64,000 bases of DNA from Flavobacteriaceae bacterium (GTDB taxonomy: Bacteria > Bacteroidota > Bacteroidia > Flavobacteriales > Flavobacteriaceae): NCBI GenBank assembly GCA_022428005.1, contig JAKMDI010000002.1, positions 1 through 64,000 of the forward strand. Reading direction: 5' to 3'. The position numbers were made by a program, and so were the translations under genes. Below, one piece after another: positions 1 to 9,531 of the stretch (its first letter is position 1; every line of letters begins with the position of its first letter). The notes under the pieces are model-generated. The model saw only the letters and a list, made by a program, of their open reading frames with translations. It was not told the DNA's origin and did no database searches.

Positions 1-8
1 ATATTCCA

Positions 9-464
9 ATGATTGCGCAGGAGCCCGAAAAATCTTCGCAAATTCGGCCCAACATCATATTTATACTTACCGACGACCAGCGTTTTGATGCCATAGGGAT
101 AGCGGGAAATCCCTATGTGAGGACCCCTGAGATGGATAATTTGGCCAGATCAGGTACTTTTTTTAAAACAGCAATGGTTACTACTCCAATATGTGCAGCC
201 AGCAGGGCCACGATTTTAACGGGACTCTACGAAAGAGCGCACAATTTTAATTTTCAAACGGGTAATATTCGTTCAGAATACATGAGAAGCTCTTATCCCG
301 TATTGCTTAAGCAGCAGGGTTATCACACTGGTTTTTTTGGTAAGTACGGTGTGAAATATGACGATTTGGACCAACAATTCGACACCTATGAGTCCTATGA
401 CAGGAACAATATAAGGATTATCTATTATCAGCAGGAGGGGCAAACCAAGGTAGACGTTCTTTAA
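9..464 (+). pseudogene. Sulfatase N-terminal fragment (broken)
   Basis: N-terminal part of a type I (formylglycine) sulfatase. The start of the fold is clear: [17 protein letters not shown] carries the metal-binding Asp pair, and CAASR within [14 protein letters not shown] is the formylglycine signature. Family members run to about 450-550 residues; this frame stops after 151. The homology ends near YESYDRNN (about base 410), after which the sequence belongs to another protein in another frame. The frame is open to the left edge, so the ATG at 9 may be internal and a signal peptide may lie outside the window. The active-site Cys is present, but most of the catalytic domain is gone, so it is inactive. 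It probably once removed sulfate esters from algal polysaccharide. Confidence 0.8.
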
Positions 465-943
465 TTGTTGCCAAACCCATTATGCTGTTTTTAAATGATA
501 GTGCATCTGATATGAAGGATACATTTCACATGTTTGGTCCTGGAGATAATTTTGTGGAATGGAATAATACGTGAGTTTATCAAGAATTTGCTTGCACTAA
601 GGGTAAAGTAAATATTCCCATTGGAAAACAAGCTATAATATCATCAGCTAATTGGCAAATATTTTCCATAACAGAAGATATCTTACTGGCTATCTACTCT
701 CAAAAGGGATTGGGCTTAATGGCAATATTCCGTTCAAATTCTGCTAAAAATGTTTTAGAAAAAATCATTAAAAATAATAGTGATGAAAAACAATTAAACC
801 ATTGTTTTTATCACCCCAATGGCAATAAGATTGAGTACGATCTTGAATCCCCGAAGGATCAATGGGTGATAACACGTGTAAATGATAACAATATGGATAG
901 GGATTTCTCAAAATGGGTATTTTTTGAAAGTCCATCTTTTTAA
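413..943 (+). pseudogene. C-terminal remnant of an unidentified protein, with one in-frame stop
   Basis: From about base 413 a second reading frame runs to the TAA at 941-943, interrupted once by TGA at 572-574. It begins [17 protein letters not shown], passes through SSANWQIFSITEDILLAIYS and ends DRDFSKWVFFESPSF. Residues on both sides of the TGA read as one globular protein, so this looks like a genuine relic and not noise. The upstream half is absent: the frame joins directly onto the sulfatase fragment, which suggests a deletion that fused two neighbouring genes. I do not recognise the family. Its position suggests a polysaccharide-locus protein. The last 77 codons could also be read from a TTG at 710, but this is unlikely to be a real gene. 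Confidence 0.55.
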
Positions 944-1075
944 AGATAAACAATATAATTATTTTACCCACAGGCATTACGCAACACAAATCCAATATAA
1001 ACCACTAAAATCATCGATATTATAATGCTTTTTGTTACGCTCTAAATCGGGGGTGTTTGTTTACGTATGTGTGGG

Positions 1076-2905
1076 TTATTGGTGGGTTTTAAAATTATCA
1101 ATGCAAACTTCTGTGGGTTCAACCGGTTGTTCAGCACCTTTCTCATCCCAGCCAACAACCCTCTGGTCTCCACTTTTGTACTCCTGAATTTTTCTATTTA
1201 ACCTATAAAACCCTGTTCTAAATTCAATACGTTGTGGAATACCCTCAGACAAAAAACAAAGGTCTTTTTTTTCTATTAGATTTTTAATTGTGATGTCATA
1301 GGAGGCATTATTGGCGTCGTACTTGATTTTGATAGGGTACCATTGCTTTCTTTTTAAAAATATTTTTTTGTTTTTATTTGCGCTAAGGCCCTCAATTGTA
1401 ATTTCATTTTTTTTATTTACCGAAAATCGGATTAAAGCTTGCCCAAGACTGTTATTCAGATCAAAAAAAAATGGTGCATTCATGGTTTCCAAAAAGAAAT
1501 CGAAAGAGATAGTGTTCTTTATTTTTTTTTCAAGTACCCTTACTGCCTTGGCATAATCCAAGGGATCAAAATCTTCAAGACATAATGATTTGTCGTTTTT
1601 TGTAGAGATTTTCCGAATGCTAACAGGACACCACTTCGGGCGATATATGTTCCAGCCTTTAATGATGTCCATTGAGGAAGCTTGATTAAAAGTATCTTCA
1701 ATTTTCCCATTTTGTAAACGTGATATCGGAACAGGAATTTTAGAAATCCATATATCTTCTTTGCTGACAGAGTAAACAACCCAAAGGTCATTTCCAGGTG
1801 GATTACCATTTCCCTCAGAGATTCCTCTTACATATTGTGGCCCAGGTCTTTTCTCTATTCCCCAATATCGTTTAACGGGGACTTCACCGTGTACAAGTGA
1901 AAGATTATTGAAGTTAAATCCATCATCACTAATTGCAACACCCAATGGGTGCCGATTTTTATTGTCAGTAGGATTATAAACCAAGGCATATTGGTTGTTG
2001 TCCAATTTTTGTCCCCAAATTTTTGCACCCCCGTATTTTAATGATGCTGTAGGTGAAGGTTCACTCCAACTTGTACCGCCATCCTTAGTGAAGATGGTCA
2101 TTCTAGATTTAAACAAACCAATTTTCAATGAATCTGATATGCTGTAAAAAGAGAATGCTTTTTGACGTTCATATGGAAGATAAAATGATTGCGCATCATG
2201 GGCCAAAAAGTCTTCCTCCCACCATTGTATTCGTCTTACAGGGTCACTTAAAAACGCATTGCATGCCTGAACAAATTCCTGATCAGAAGAGTCTTTGAAG
2301 AGGGGATAAGCTACATTTCCTTTCCAGTCATCATTGATTCTAATAAAATAAATGGGGCCAAAATTGAAATCATTTTTCACCTCCCTTACCACTCTTCCAA
2401 TACCATCTCCATCATTTCCTCCATAGTGACCGAAGACTAACAGCTTTCCGTTTGGAGCGACATAAAAAGCCATTCTCTGGTGCATAATTGTGTTTTTTAC
2501 TTCAACATATTTTTGAGCTTTTTCATAATAGAAATAAATTGGAAAAATAATTTTTGGTTTTTCCCAATGGACACCATCTTTTGATTTGGTAATCAAAGAA
2601 ATCCCAGGCGCTGAATGTTCTCCCATGGGTGTGGAAAGATACTGACACCAAAAAAAGCCATTCCAATAAGCCAAATTAGGTGCGTGATTGTAGGTCCAGC
2701 CCAAGTCATCTGCCAGGTCGGGGTAAGAACGATTTGCCCTTAAAATTTGGAAATTATGAGTGCCAATAGAAGGAAGCATTTGACCGTCGTGAAAATTGGT
2801 ATTGTAAGTGTGGTCATCTCCTACATATTCCAACTGTTGTTTTTGCCCTACTCCCCAAAAAAAAGTAAATAATAAAATAGAAAGATGTAGTATTATATTC
2901 TTCAT
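1076..2905 (-). CDS. Secreted sialidase-like (BNR) beta-propeller protein
   Basis: 609-residue protein with an N-terminal signal peptide (MKN, hydrophobic to about residue 18, cleavage near GVGQKQ). The middle has propeller-type repeats: SKDGVHWEKPKIIFP and TKDGGTSWSEPSPT are Asp-box/BNR-like turns, as in sialidases and several polysaccharide-active propellers. The last 200 residues look like a beta-sandwich that could bind carbohydrate. No lipobox and no obvious type IX secretion C-terminal domain are visible. It lies beside a broken sulfatase, so a role in degrading sulfated glycan is a reasonable inference, but the substrate cannot be read from the sequence. The AT-rich 205 bases upstream contain no gene and no clear promoter. 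Confidence 0.6.
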   Translation of the reverse strand: MKNIILHLSILLFTFFWGVGQKQQLEYVGDDHTYNTNFHDGQMLPSIGTHNFQILRANRSYPDLADDLGWTYNHAPNLAYWNGFFWCQYLSTPMGEHSAPGISLITKSKDGVHWEKPKIIFPIYFYYEKAQKYVEVKNTIMHQRMAFYVAPNGKLLVFGHYGGNDGDGIGRVVREVKNDFNFGPIYFIRINDDWKGNVAYPLFKDSSDQEFVQACNAFLSDPVRRIQWWEEDFLAHDAQSFYLPYERQKAFSFYSISDSLKIGLFKSRMTIFTKDGGTSWSEPSPTASLKYGGAKIWGQKLDNNQYALVYNPTDNKNRHPLGVAISDDGFNFNNLSLVHGEVPVKRYWGIEKRPGPQYVRGISEGNGNPPGNDLWVVYSVSKEDIWISKIPVPISRLQNGKIEDTFNQASSMDIIKGWNIYRPKWCPVSIRKISTKNDKSLCLEDFDPLDYAKAVRVLEKKIKNTISFDFFLETMNAPFFFDLNNSLGQALIRFSVNKKNEITIEGLSANKNKKIFLKRKQWYPIKIKYDANNASYDITIKNLIEKKDLCFLSEGIPQRIEFRTGFYRLNRKIQEYKSGDQRVVGWDEKGAEQPVEPTEVCIDNFKTHQ

Positions 2906-3110
2906 AATGTTAATTTAAAAATAATCTAAAATAAATTCAAAGTAGCGCTCCAATAGTTATTCTTTATTCGACATCTTCATTTGGATAATTACAGTACATC
3001 GTAATATGTGGTGTAAATTTATTAATTGTTATAAACCATTGATTTTCATATCCATATTTTGGGTTTAGCTATTATTTCATAAAGTAAATTAAACAAACTT
3101 GAACCTATAC

Positions 3111-4520
3111 TTACTTCCCAATACAAAACTTACTAAATATATTCCCCAACAATTCATCATTGGTAATGGCCCCAGAAATTTCACCCAAATAATGAAGGGC
3201 CTCGTTGATATCAACACTTAAAAGATCGCCACTGAGTTCCTCATCCATTCCATTTTGAATGTTTAAAATTGCCTTAAGAGCATTTTGTAACGCCTCAAAA
3301 TGTCGTGCATTAGAAACAATGACATCTCCTTGAACAGCCAGTTGGTTGACTTGATCAAAGAGGATGATTTTAAGTTGATCAATGGATTGTTTGTCGTAGG
3401 TTGATATTCCAAAAATCTTTTGATAAGGAATTGTTATTGCCAGCTGCTCAAGCTCTGGAATAAGTGATTTTCCTTTCCCCTTTATTATTAAATCATTTTT
3501 ATTTTCTACCAGTACAATCGACAAATCTTTCCTGGAGAATTGATTCAAAGATTGTTTAATTTCATCAGTGTTTGTATCTGTGGGGTCGTACAGGAAAATC
3601 AATAGTTTGGCAGTATCTATTTTTTCTATGGCCCTGGCCACGCCCACGGCCTCTATTTGATTTTGTGTTTCTCTAAGTCCCGCAGTGTCAATAAACCTAA
3701 ACTGAACTCCAGACAGGGTCAGCGTGTCTTCTATTGTGTCTCTTGTAGTCCCCGGTATGTCAGATACAATGGCGCGTTCCTCGTTAAGCATAGCATTGAG
3801 CAGTGATGATTTTCCCGCATTGGGCTTCCCTACAATGGCCACGGGGACCCCTTTTTTTATTACGCTTCCATATTGAAAAGAGTCAATCAACGTTTTTATC
3901 TTAGATTTTAAATCCTCCAGTAATTGTCTTAAGTCGGTGCGATCTGCAAAAGCAACATCTTCTTCAGAAAAATCTAACTCCAAGGTGATCAAAGACGCAA
4001 AATCCATTAGTTTTTGTCTCAGATGACCAATCTCTGCGGTATACCCTCCCCGCATTTGGTTGAGTGCTACCTCGTGTGCCGCTTTTGTTTCAGACATGAT
4101 AAGATCAGCGACAGCCTCTGCCTGGCTTAAGTCCATTTTTTGGTTTAAAAAAGCACGAAGGGTAAACTCCCCGGGTTTTGCCGGTTGGGCGCCTTGATCA
4201 ATGAACAGTCGCAGGATCTCCTCCTGAATGAAATTGGAACCGTGGGAGGATATTTCTACCACATCTTCACCGGTGTAAGAGTTAGGGTTTTTAAAAATAC
4301 TAACCAATACTTCATCTATGGGTGCCCCATCGCGGTGAAGTATTCCCAAATGTAGCGTGTGACTTTTCTGCTTTTTCCATTTCCGCTCTGATTTCGCGTT
4401 AAAACATCGAGAAACCATTGGAATAGCATTACTTCCCGAAAGTCTGAATAAGCAAATGGCAGCATTACCACCACCCGATGCTTTTGCTATAATAGTACCT
4501 TGGCTTAGCATTTCAGTCAA
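3111..4520 (-). CDS. mnmE: tRNA modification GTPase MnmE
   Basis: 469-residue GTPase that, with MnmG, installs the carboxymethylaminomethyl group on U34 of certain tRNAs. The N-terminal folate-binding domain covers roughly residues 1-120 (FTLRAFLNQKMDLSQAEAV lies at its junction with the helical domain). The inserted G domain has the P-loop GKPNAGKSS at 231-239, switch GTTRDT at 257-262, DTAG at 278-281 and NKND further on. The chain ends in CIGK, the conserved C-terminal motif with the catalytic Cys. Length is normal for the family. The gene stands alone, with AT-rich spacers on both sides, and marks where core genome resumes after the decayed carbohydrate locus. Confidence 0.97.
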   Translation of the reverse strand: MTEMLSQGTIIAKASGGGNAAICLFRLSGSNAIPMVSRCFNAKSERKWKKQKSHTLHLGILHRDGAPIDEVLVSIFKNPNSYTGEDVVEISSHGSNFIQEEILRLFIDQGAQPAKPGEFTLRAFLNQKMDLSQAEAVADLIMSETKAAHEVALNQMRGGYTAEIGHLRQKLMDFASLITLELDFSEEDVAFADRTDLRQLLEDLKSKIKTLIDSFQYGSVIKKGVPVAIVGKPNAGKSSLLNAMLNEERAIVSDIPGTTRDTIEDTLTLSGVQFRFIDTAGLRETQNQIEAVGVARAIEKIDTAKLLIFLYDPTDTNTDEIKQSLNQFSRKDLSIVLVENKNDLIIKGKGKSLIPELEQLAITIPYQKIFGISTYDKQSIDQLKIILFDQVNQLAVQGDVIVSNARHFEALQNALKAILNIQNGMDEELSGDLLSVDINEALHYLGEISGAITNDELLGNIFSKFCIGK

Positions 4521-4579
4521 TTAAATTGTTTACTGATTATCATATAATAAATAAATTAAACAAGAATGGGGGTATGTAA

Positions 4580-5734
4580 TTACAACATGGCTTCTTTTTC
4601 TATTTTCTTAGAAACCGTCAATCTCCTTTTATGCCTGCGGTGTTCATAATTCTTCCACAGGTTCTGGATAGAACTGTTTTCCTCTAATTCTGGATTGGTT
4701 TCTACAATATCGCATCCATGACGGTTAAAAGTTTTTTGCATTTCATTAAAAATGATGGCTGTTACCCCTTTATTTTGATATTTTGGATGGGTGCCAATCA
4801 GATAAAATGAGGCTTTTGAATTAAAATACAATGCTTTTATGATATATAGAAAACCAAAGGGAAATAGCTTGCCTTTTGCTTTCTTTAGGGCCTCGGTAAA
4901 GGAAGGCATGGTAATACAAAAAGCAATTAATTCATCGTTTTTATTGGTTACACATTTGATAAAGTCTGGGTGGATGTATCGGAAGTATTTTTTTTGGTAC
5001 AGTTGAATTTGTTTTTTGGGGATGGGAACAAATGTCTGCAGTCCTCCGTAAGTGTTTTCCATTAAGACAAACATTTTTTCAACGAAGGGGGTTATTTCTT
5101 TTTTTGATTTAAAATTGATGATGTTGAGTTGGTATCTTTTTGCCATTAAGTCAGAAAACTTTTTGACTTTTTCAGGGGCTTTTTCAAAAGGGGCAATTTT
5201 TATTTCGTACTCTATCCATACGGCAAAGTCCTTGTACCCCAATTTCTTGAAGTGCTCGTGGTAATAGGGGGCATTGTACCAGGTTATCATGGTATTACTT
5301 TCTTCAAAACCTTCTACCAACATACCTGCTTTATCCATATTGGAAAAACCGACTGGACCCTCTATATATTCCAAACCATTTTCATGTCCTACCTCATGAA
5401 CTTTTTTCATCATAGCAGCAGTAACATCAATATCATCAACAACATCAAACCAACCGAATCTCACCTTACTTTTTTTAAGTTGTTTGACCTCAGTCCAGTT
5501 AATCATAACAGCAACTCTACCTACAATTGTATTGTTTTTATAAGCCAAAAAATAACGGGCAATGGCCTCTTCAAACACAGGATTGACATTGGGGTCTAAA
5601 GTATCTATTTCTTCCTTTATAATAGGAGGGGTCCAATACGGGTTATCGCGATACAATTTAAAAGGAAATGTGACAAAACGCTTCAAGTCATTTCTTGAGC
5701 TGATTTCAATAATTTTTATGGTTTCACTATCCAT
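4580..5734 (-). CDS. GNAT-like acyltransferase family protein
   Basis: 384-residue cytoplasmic protein resembling the Bacteroidota family usually annotated as N-acetyltransferase. The N-terminus has RFVTFPFKLYRDNPYWTPP, typical of that family; LIGTHPKYQNKGVTAIIF near residue 315 looks like the acetyl-CoA-binding beta4-alpha3 segment of GNAT folds (Q-x-x-G pattern). The region around EGPVGFSNMDKAGMLVEGF is strongly family-like. The substrate is unknown. It starts directly after the stop of the upstream outer-membrane protein (TAA then ATG with no gap), so the two are probably co-transcribed. Confidence 0.7.
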   Translation of the reverse strand: MDSETIKIIEISSRNDLKRFVTFPFKLYRDNPYWTPPIIKEEIDTLDPNVNPVFEEAIARYFLAYKNNTIVGRVAVMINWTEVKQLKKSKVRFGWFDVVDDIDVTAAMMKKVHEVGHENGLEYIEGPVGFSNMDKAGMLVEGFEESNTMITWYNAPYYHEHFKKLGYKDFAVWIEYEIKIAPFEKAPEKVKKFSDLMAKRYQLNIINFKSKKEITPFVEKMFVLMENTYGGLQTFVPIPKKQIQLYQKKYFRYIHPDFIKCVTNKNDELIAFCITMPSFTEALKKAKGKLFPFGFLYIIKALYFNSKASFYLIGTHPKYQNKGVTAIIFNEMQKTFNRHGCDIVETNPELEENSSIQNLWKNYEHRRHKRRLTVSKKIEKEAML

Positions 5735-6778
5735 TTATATTCTTTTTGCTTTTCGAGCCCGCTTGCGCTCCGCTTTGGTATTTTTCTTCATTGTTTTTTT
5801 CAATTCTTTTTCTTCTTTCACAGACGCTTTGTACTGAATCTCGGCTGCACTGATAAAGTCTTTATGAAAATTTAAACGATAAGATACTCCTAAATTCACA
5901 AAAAAAGAACTGGGCAATACAGAATTGTTCACCCCAACAGAGCTCTCTATTTGTATTTCATCAGAAAATAAATAGGCAATTCCAGTTCTAAAAATTTGGT
6001 CTTTGTATCGCTCAGAAAATACGCCTTCATTTTCAAGATATACCGACCACAGTGGGTGAAAAGTGTGGGTGAGGGTGAGTATATAGCTTTGTGTAGTGTA
6101 ATCTGTGAGAAAACGATCATAGATAAAATTGGTAACAAAAACCCAGCGGCCCAAAAAGTGAGATTGGGTGGCCAAGACCCCCCTTAGGGATAAAAAGGGC
6201 TCCCGTTCGGTTTGGATGTTTAAATTTTGGAAAAAGAGGGGACGGTAAACGATATCATATACATCTCCAAAAGGGTAGGGGTGGCTGCTGTCAAAAATAA
6301 AATTAGCCCCTGCTGTAAATGATACTGCGGGAATAAGCTGTTTTAATTTAAAACCATTGTTCGCCTTCCAGCTGTATACATTCACTTTTTCTTCCTGTTT
6401 GAAAGGGTCATAAATTAGATATTTAATGCCCATAAAATTTTGAAGGAATCCCTTTCTTTTTGAAATAATTTCTTGGCTGGATATTTTGTTGGTGAATTTG
6501 TCAAACATATAGGATCCTTGATAGGTCAGTTCCAACCGCTCGGACAAAAAGCCCCAGCGAACTGAGAGGAATGCAATATTTCCAGAAATGGTAGAGAAGT
6601 TGTATCCTTGGTGCTTGTATTTTCTGAATTCATAGCCCCCTTCGAATTGAACGATTCCTTTCCCTACGGCATATGCTCCGATGGATGCACCTGGTCGATT
6701 GGAATTGATTTGATCGGTGTATTGGCCCTGAAGGAGGCATGAAAAAAAAAGAAGGAACAATGCAGGGCGCCTTAACAT
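5735..6778 (-). CDS. Outer-membrane beta-barrel protein of the transporter / phenol-degradation-like type
   Basis: 347 residues with a signal peptide (hydrophobic LFLLFFSCLLQGQ) and then alternating aromatic/hydrophobic strands typical of an outer-membrane barrel. The opening QINSNRPGASIGAYAVGKG followed by QFEGGYEFRK matches the Bacteroidota barrels often annotated as 'transporter' (related to PF13557). The last 25 residues form an unusual Lys/Arg-rich tail (KKNTKAERKRARKAKRI), which would lie in the periplasm or outside. A soluble C-terminal extension after a barrel is odd, and I cannot assign a role to it. It is the first gene of a two-gene unit with the acyltransferase-like protein. Confidence 0.6.
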   Translation of the reverse strand: MLRRPALFLLFFSCLLQGQYTDQINSNRPGASIGAYAVGKGIVQFEGGYEFRKYKHQGYNFSTISGNIAFLSVRWGFLSERLELTYQGSYMFDKFTNKISSQEIISKRKGFLQNFMGIKYLIYDPFKQEEKVNVYSWKANNGFKLKQLIPAVSFTAGANFIFDSSHPYPFGDVYDIVYRPLFFQNLNIQTEREPFLSLRGVLATQSHFLGRWVFVTNFIYDRFLTDYTTQSYILTLTHTFHPLWSVYLENEGVFSERYKDQIFRTGIAYLFSDEIQIESSVGVNNSVLPSSFFVNLGVSYRLNFHKDFISAAEIQYKASVKEEKELKKTMKKNTKAERKRARKAKRI

Positions 6779-6866
6779 TTATTTTTTTTTGCAAGTTAAA
6801 TTTAATTTTATTCCTATCACTCTGCACCTTCAAAAACATCTTCATAGTCATAAGTTTTAATTACTT

Positions 6867-7106
6867 TTGAATCTAAATGATTATCTAATTATTGTGATCG
6901 GGCTGCTTAAGTTTTTATTGATTTTGACGGTGGGCACTTATCTGTTTAGGTTGATTTCCCCTTTTATATTAAAATACCTAATCCATCGGCTGAAAAAAAA
7001 GTTTAACGATAGCAACCCCGAAAACCCGCAGCCTTCTCCAAAAAAAGAGCCCAAAAAAACCGATAAAGAAATGGGGGAATACATAGATTATGAAGAAATT
7101 GATTGA
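6867..7106 (+). CDS. DUF4834 family small membrane protein
   Basis: 79 residues: one N-terminal membrane helix (about residues 6-35) followed by a charged cytoplasmic tail with Lys/Glu/Pro-rich sequence and the closing GEYIDYEEID. This tail motif is characteristic of the DUF4834 family of Bacteroidota. The only plausible start is TTG at 6867, because an in-frame TAA lies at 6858 and the nearby ATG at 6877 is out of frame. The gene overlaps the start of the YfhO-like gene by 17 bases, indicating translational coupling. Function is unknown. Confidence 0.75.
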   Translation: MNLNDYLIIVIGLLKFLLILTVGTYLFRLISPFILKYLIHRLKKKFNDSNPENPQPSPKKEPKKTDKEMGEYIDYEEID

Positions 7107-9525
7107 TTACTTTTTTAACTTTCATTTCTTAAAGCATTTGGCCATTCTCTTTGGGTTTGGTGTATTTTCTGTTCTTTTCTTTTATCCGGTGATTTCAGGA
7201 AAGAAATTAATTCAGTCTGACATTCAACAGTATACTGGAATGGCCAGGCAAGCGCAAGAATTCAGAGAAAAAAACAATGAGGAAATTTATTGGATAGACA
7301 ATGCCTTTGGAGGAATGCCTACCTATCAATTGGGTGCCCGTTATCCTTACGACTTTTTGACGCCCATTCACAAGGTTTTCCAACTTATTCCACAGCCCGC
7401 AGAGATCCTTTTTCTTTACCTTTTTTCTGCTTATATTTTTTTGCTGATCATCAATATGCCCATTCCGATTGCGGTTTTTGGAGCATTTGCCTATGCACTT
7501 TCTACCTATCTGCTCATCATCTTGCAAGTAGGTCACAACACCAAGGCGCAAGCTTTGGCCTATATGCCTTTGGTAATCGGTGGTATGTTCATGCTGCTCA
7601 ACAAGAATACCTTTAAAGGGTTTGTGCTCACGGTCATAGCTTTGGCCCTACAAATCAGGGCCAATCACTATCAGATGACTTATTATATGTTACTATTGAT
7701 GTTAGTGATGGCGATTGTTTACACCATTCATGCTGTAAGAACAAAAACCTTAGGTATTTTTTCACGACGTATTTTGGTTTTGGTCATAGCAGGTATTTTT
7801 GCTTTGGGCCTTAACGCCCCGCCTCTTCTTGCTACCGCGGAGTATACCCAGTTCAGTACCCGTGGAAAAAGTGAGCTCACATTACATCCAGACGGTAGTA
7901 AAAAAGAGAAGTCCACAGGTCTCAGTTCAGCCTATATCACCCAATTTAGCTATGGTATTTTTGAAAGTTTTAACCTGATAGCACCCAGGATACAAGGGGG
8001 TGGATCCTCTGAAAATATAGGGGAGGAATCAGACCTTTACCAGTTTTTATTACAGAACGGATTACAGCGATCACAGGCAAAGCGATTTGTTGCCAATGTC
8101 CCAACCTATTGGGGCAGTCAGCCCATTTTGGAGGCACCAGCTTATGTTGGAGTAACCGTCGTTTTCTTGGCCTTTCTCGCCTTGTTTCTCGTTAAAGGTC
8201 GATTGCGAAATACCCTTTTTATTGGGATTGTTATGTCATTGGTTCTCTCTTGGGGGAAAAACCTGTCTTTTGTAACGGATTTTTTCATTAACTATTTCCC
8301 GCTCTACAATAAATTTAGGGCGGTGAGTTCTATACAAATAATTTTAGAATTTTGTTTTCCAGTATTGGCTTGTCTTGGGATATACCATTTGTCTCAAAAT
8401 CCAACGCGCAACAGCAAGAAATATTTATTAAAACCAGCCCTGGGCTTTATCTCTGTTATAGTGATTTTGTTTTTTTCAAAGGGATTTTTGAGTTTCTCGG
8501 GAAGTATAGACCCTTATTTACAGGAGGCCTATGGTCCCGTTTTAATGGATGAAATTGTCGCAGCCAGAAAATCAATTTTCAATCAAGATCTTATTAGGGC
8601 AGGCTTATTCTGTTCTTTAATCACCGTGCTTATTTATTTTTTTACAGAAAAAAAAGTATCAAAAACAATATTTATTTCGGCCTTGTTTCTCCTAATGATT
8701 ATAGACCTTATGGGTGTTTCCCAACGCTATATGGATCGGGAGTTATTTGTAACTCCACGACAGAAATCCAATCTTTTTCAAGCGCAATCTGGGGACCAAT
8801 TAATTTTAAAAGACACTTCCCGTTTTAGAGTATATGAACCCGGTTTAAAACTCTCAGGGGCTCGAACCTCCTTTTTTCACAATGCTATAGGAGGCTACCA
8901 TGGTGCCAAACCCAGGCGATTCGAGGAATTATACGAATATTTTAGTATCCACCAGATCTCGGGCGTAATGGACATGCTAAATGTTAAGTATTTGCTCATT
9001 CAGGAGGAGCAACAACAAAAGTTGATCGAGAATCCAAATGTGTTGGGGGCTGCTTGGGCGATCGATTCACTTATTGCGGCCCCCAGTGCAGACGCTGTAC
9101 TGAGTAACATGAAAACCATGGATTTTTCAAAAAATGGGGTGGTTTTAAAGTCCGAATTTCCAAACCCGGGAGAAGTCAAATTCAATTCAGACCAATTAAC
9201 ACACTTAGAATTGGTAAAAAGTCACCCAACTCAGCTCGTTTACAGTTTTGAGGCCAAAGAAGAGCAACTGGTGGTTTTTTCTGAAATGTATTACCCCAAT
9301 GGATGGACAGCTACCATCGATGGAGAAAAAACACCAATTTTTCCTGTAAATTATGTCCTAAGGGGCTTAAAGATCCCCGCGGGAAATCATACCATTGAAT
9401 TTGTGTTTGATCCGCCCGTCGTTAAATTAGGAGGAACCATCAGATTGATTACCCTGTTTTTGTTCATTGCGATGGTTATTTCTTTTTTTGTAAAACGACA
9501 ATACAAACTCAAATCTGAAAACTAA
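7090..9525 (+). CDS. YfhO-family polytopic membrane protein
   Basis: 811-residue integral membrane protein with about a dozen hydrophobic helices, the first at residues 15-35, and a C-terminal soluble beta domain before a last helix near residue 785. The luminal segment after helix 1 (SDIQQYTGMARQAQEF) and the C-terminal FSEMYYPNGWTATIDG with VLRGLKIPAGNHTIEF are hallmarks of the YfhO family (PF09586). YfhO proteins resemble GT-C glycosyltransferases; YfhO of Bacillus takes part in lipoteichoic acid glycosylation. Here it lies between DUF4834 and a polysaccharide flippase, suggesting a role in building or decorating a surface glycan. The actual substrate is unknown. Confidence 0.85.
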   Translation: MKKLIDYFFNFHFLKHLAILFGFGVFSVLFFYPVISGKKLIQSDIQQYTGMARQAQEFREKNNEEIYWIDNAFGGMPTYQLGARYPYDFLTPIHKVFQLIPQPAEILFLYLFSAYIFLLIINMPIPIAVFGAFAYALSTYLLIILQVGHNTKAQALAYMPLVIGGMFMLLNKNTFKGFVLTVIALALQIRANHYQMTYYMLLLMLVMAIVYTIHAVRTKTLGIFSRRILVLVIAGIFALGLNAPPLLATAEYTQFSTRGKSELTLHPDGSKKEKSTGLSSAYITQFSYGIFESFNLIAPRIQGGGSSENIGEESDLYQFLLQNGLQRSQAKRFVANVPTYWGSQPILEAPAYVGVTVVFLAFLALFLVKGRLRNTLFIGIVMSLVLSWGKNLSFVTDFFINYFPLYNKFRAVSSIQIILEFCFPVLACLGIYHLSQNPTRNSKKYLLKPALGFISVIVILFFSKGFLSFSGSIDPYLQEAYGPVLMDEIVAARKSIFNQDLIRAGLFCSLITVLIYFFTEKKVSKTIFISALFLLMIIDLMGVSQRYMDRELFVTPRQKSNLFQAQSGDQLILKDTSRFRVYEPGLKLSGARTSFFHNAIGGYHGAKPRRFEELYEYFSIHQISGVMDMLNVKYLLIQEEQQQKLIENPNVLGAAWAIDSLIAAPSADAVLSNMKTMDFSKNGVVLKSEFPNPGEVKFNSDQLTHLELVKSHPTQLVYSFEAKEEQLVVFSEMYYPNGWTATIDGEKTPIFPVNYVLRGLKIPAGNHTIEFVFDPPVVKLGGTIRLITLFLFIAMVISFFVKRQYKLKSEN

Positions 9526-9531
9526 GCTGAT

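Noticed and set aside
2906-3110. RNA gene or promoter in the spacer between the propeller gene and mnmE
   Set aside because: AT-rich sequence without a tRNA fold, hairpin-T-run or clear TAnnTTTG element at a useful position.
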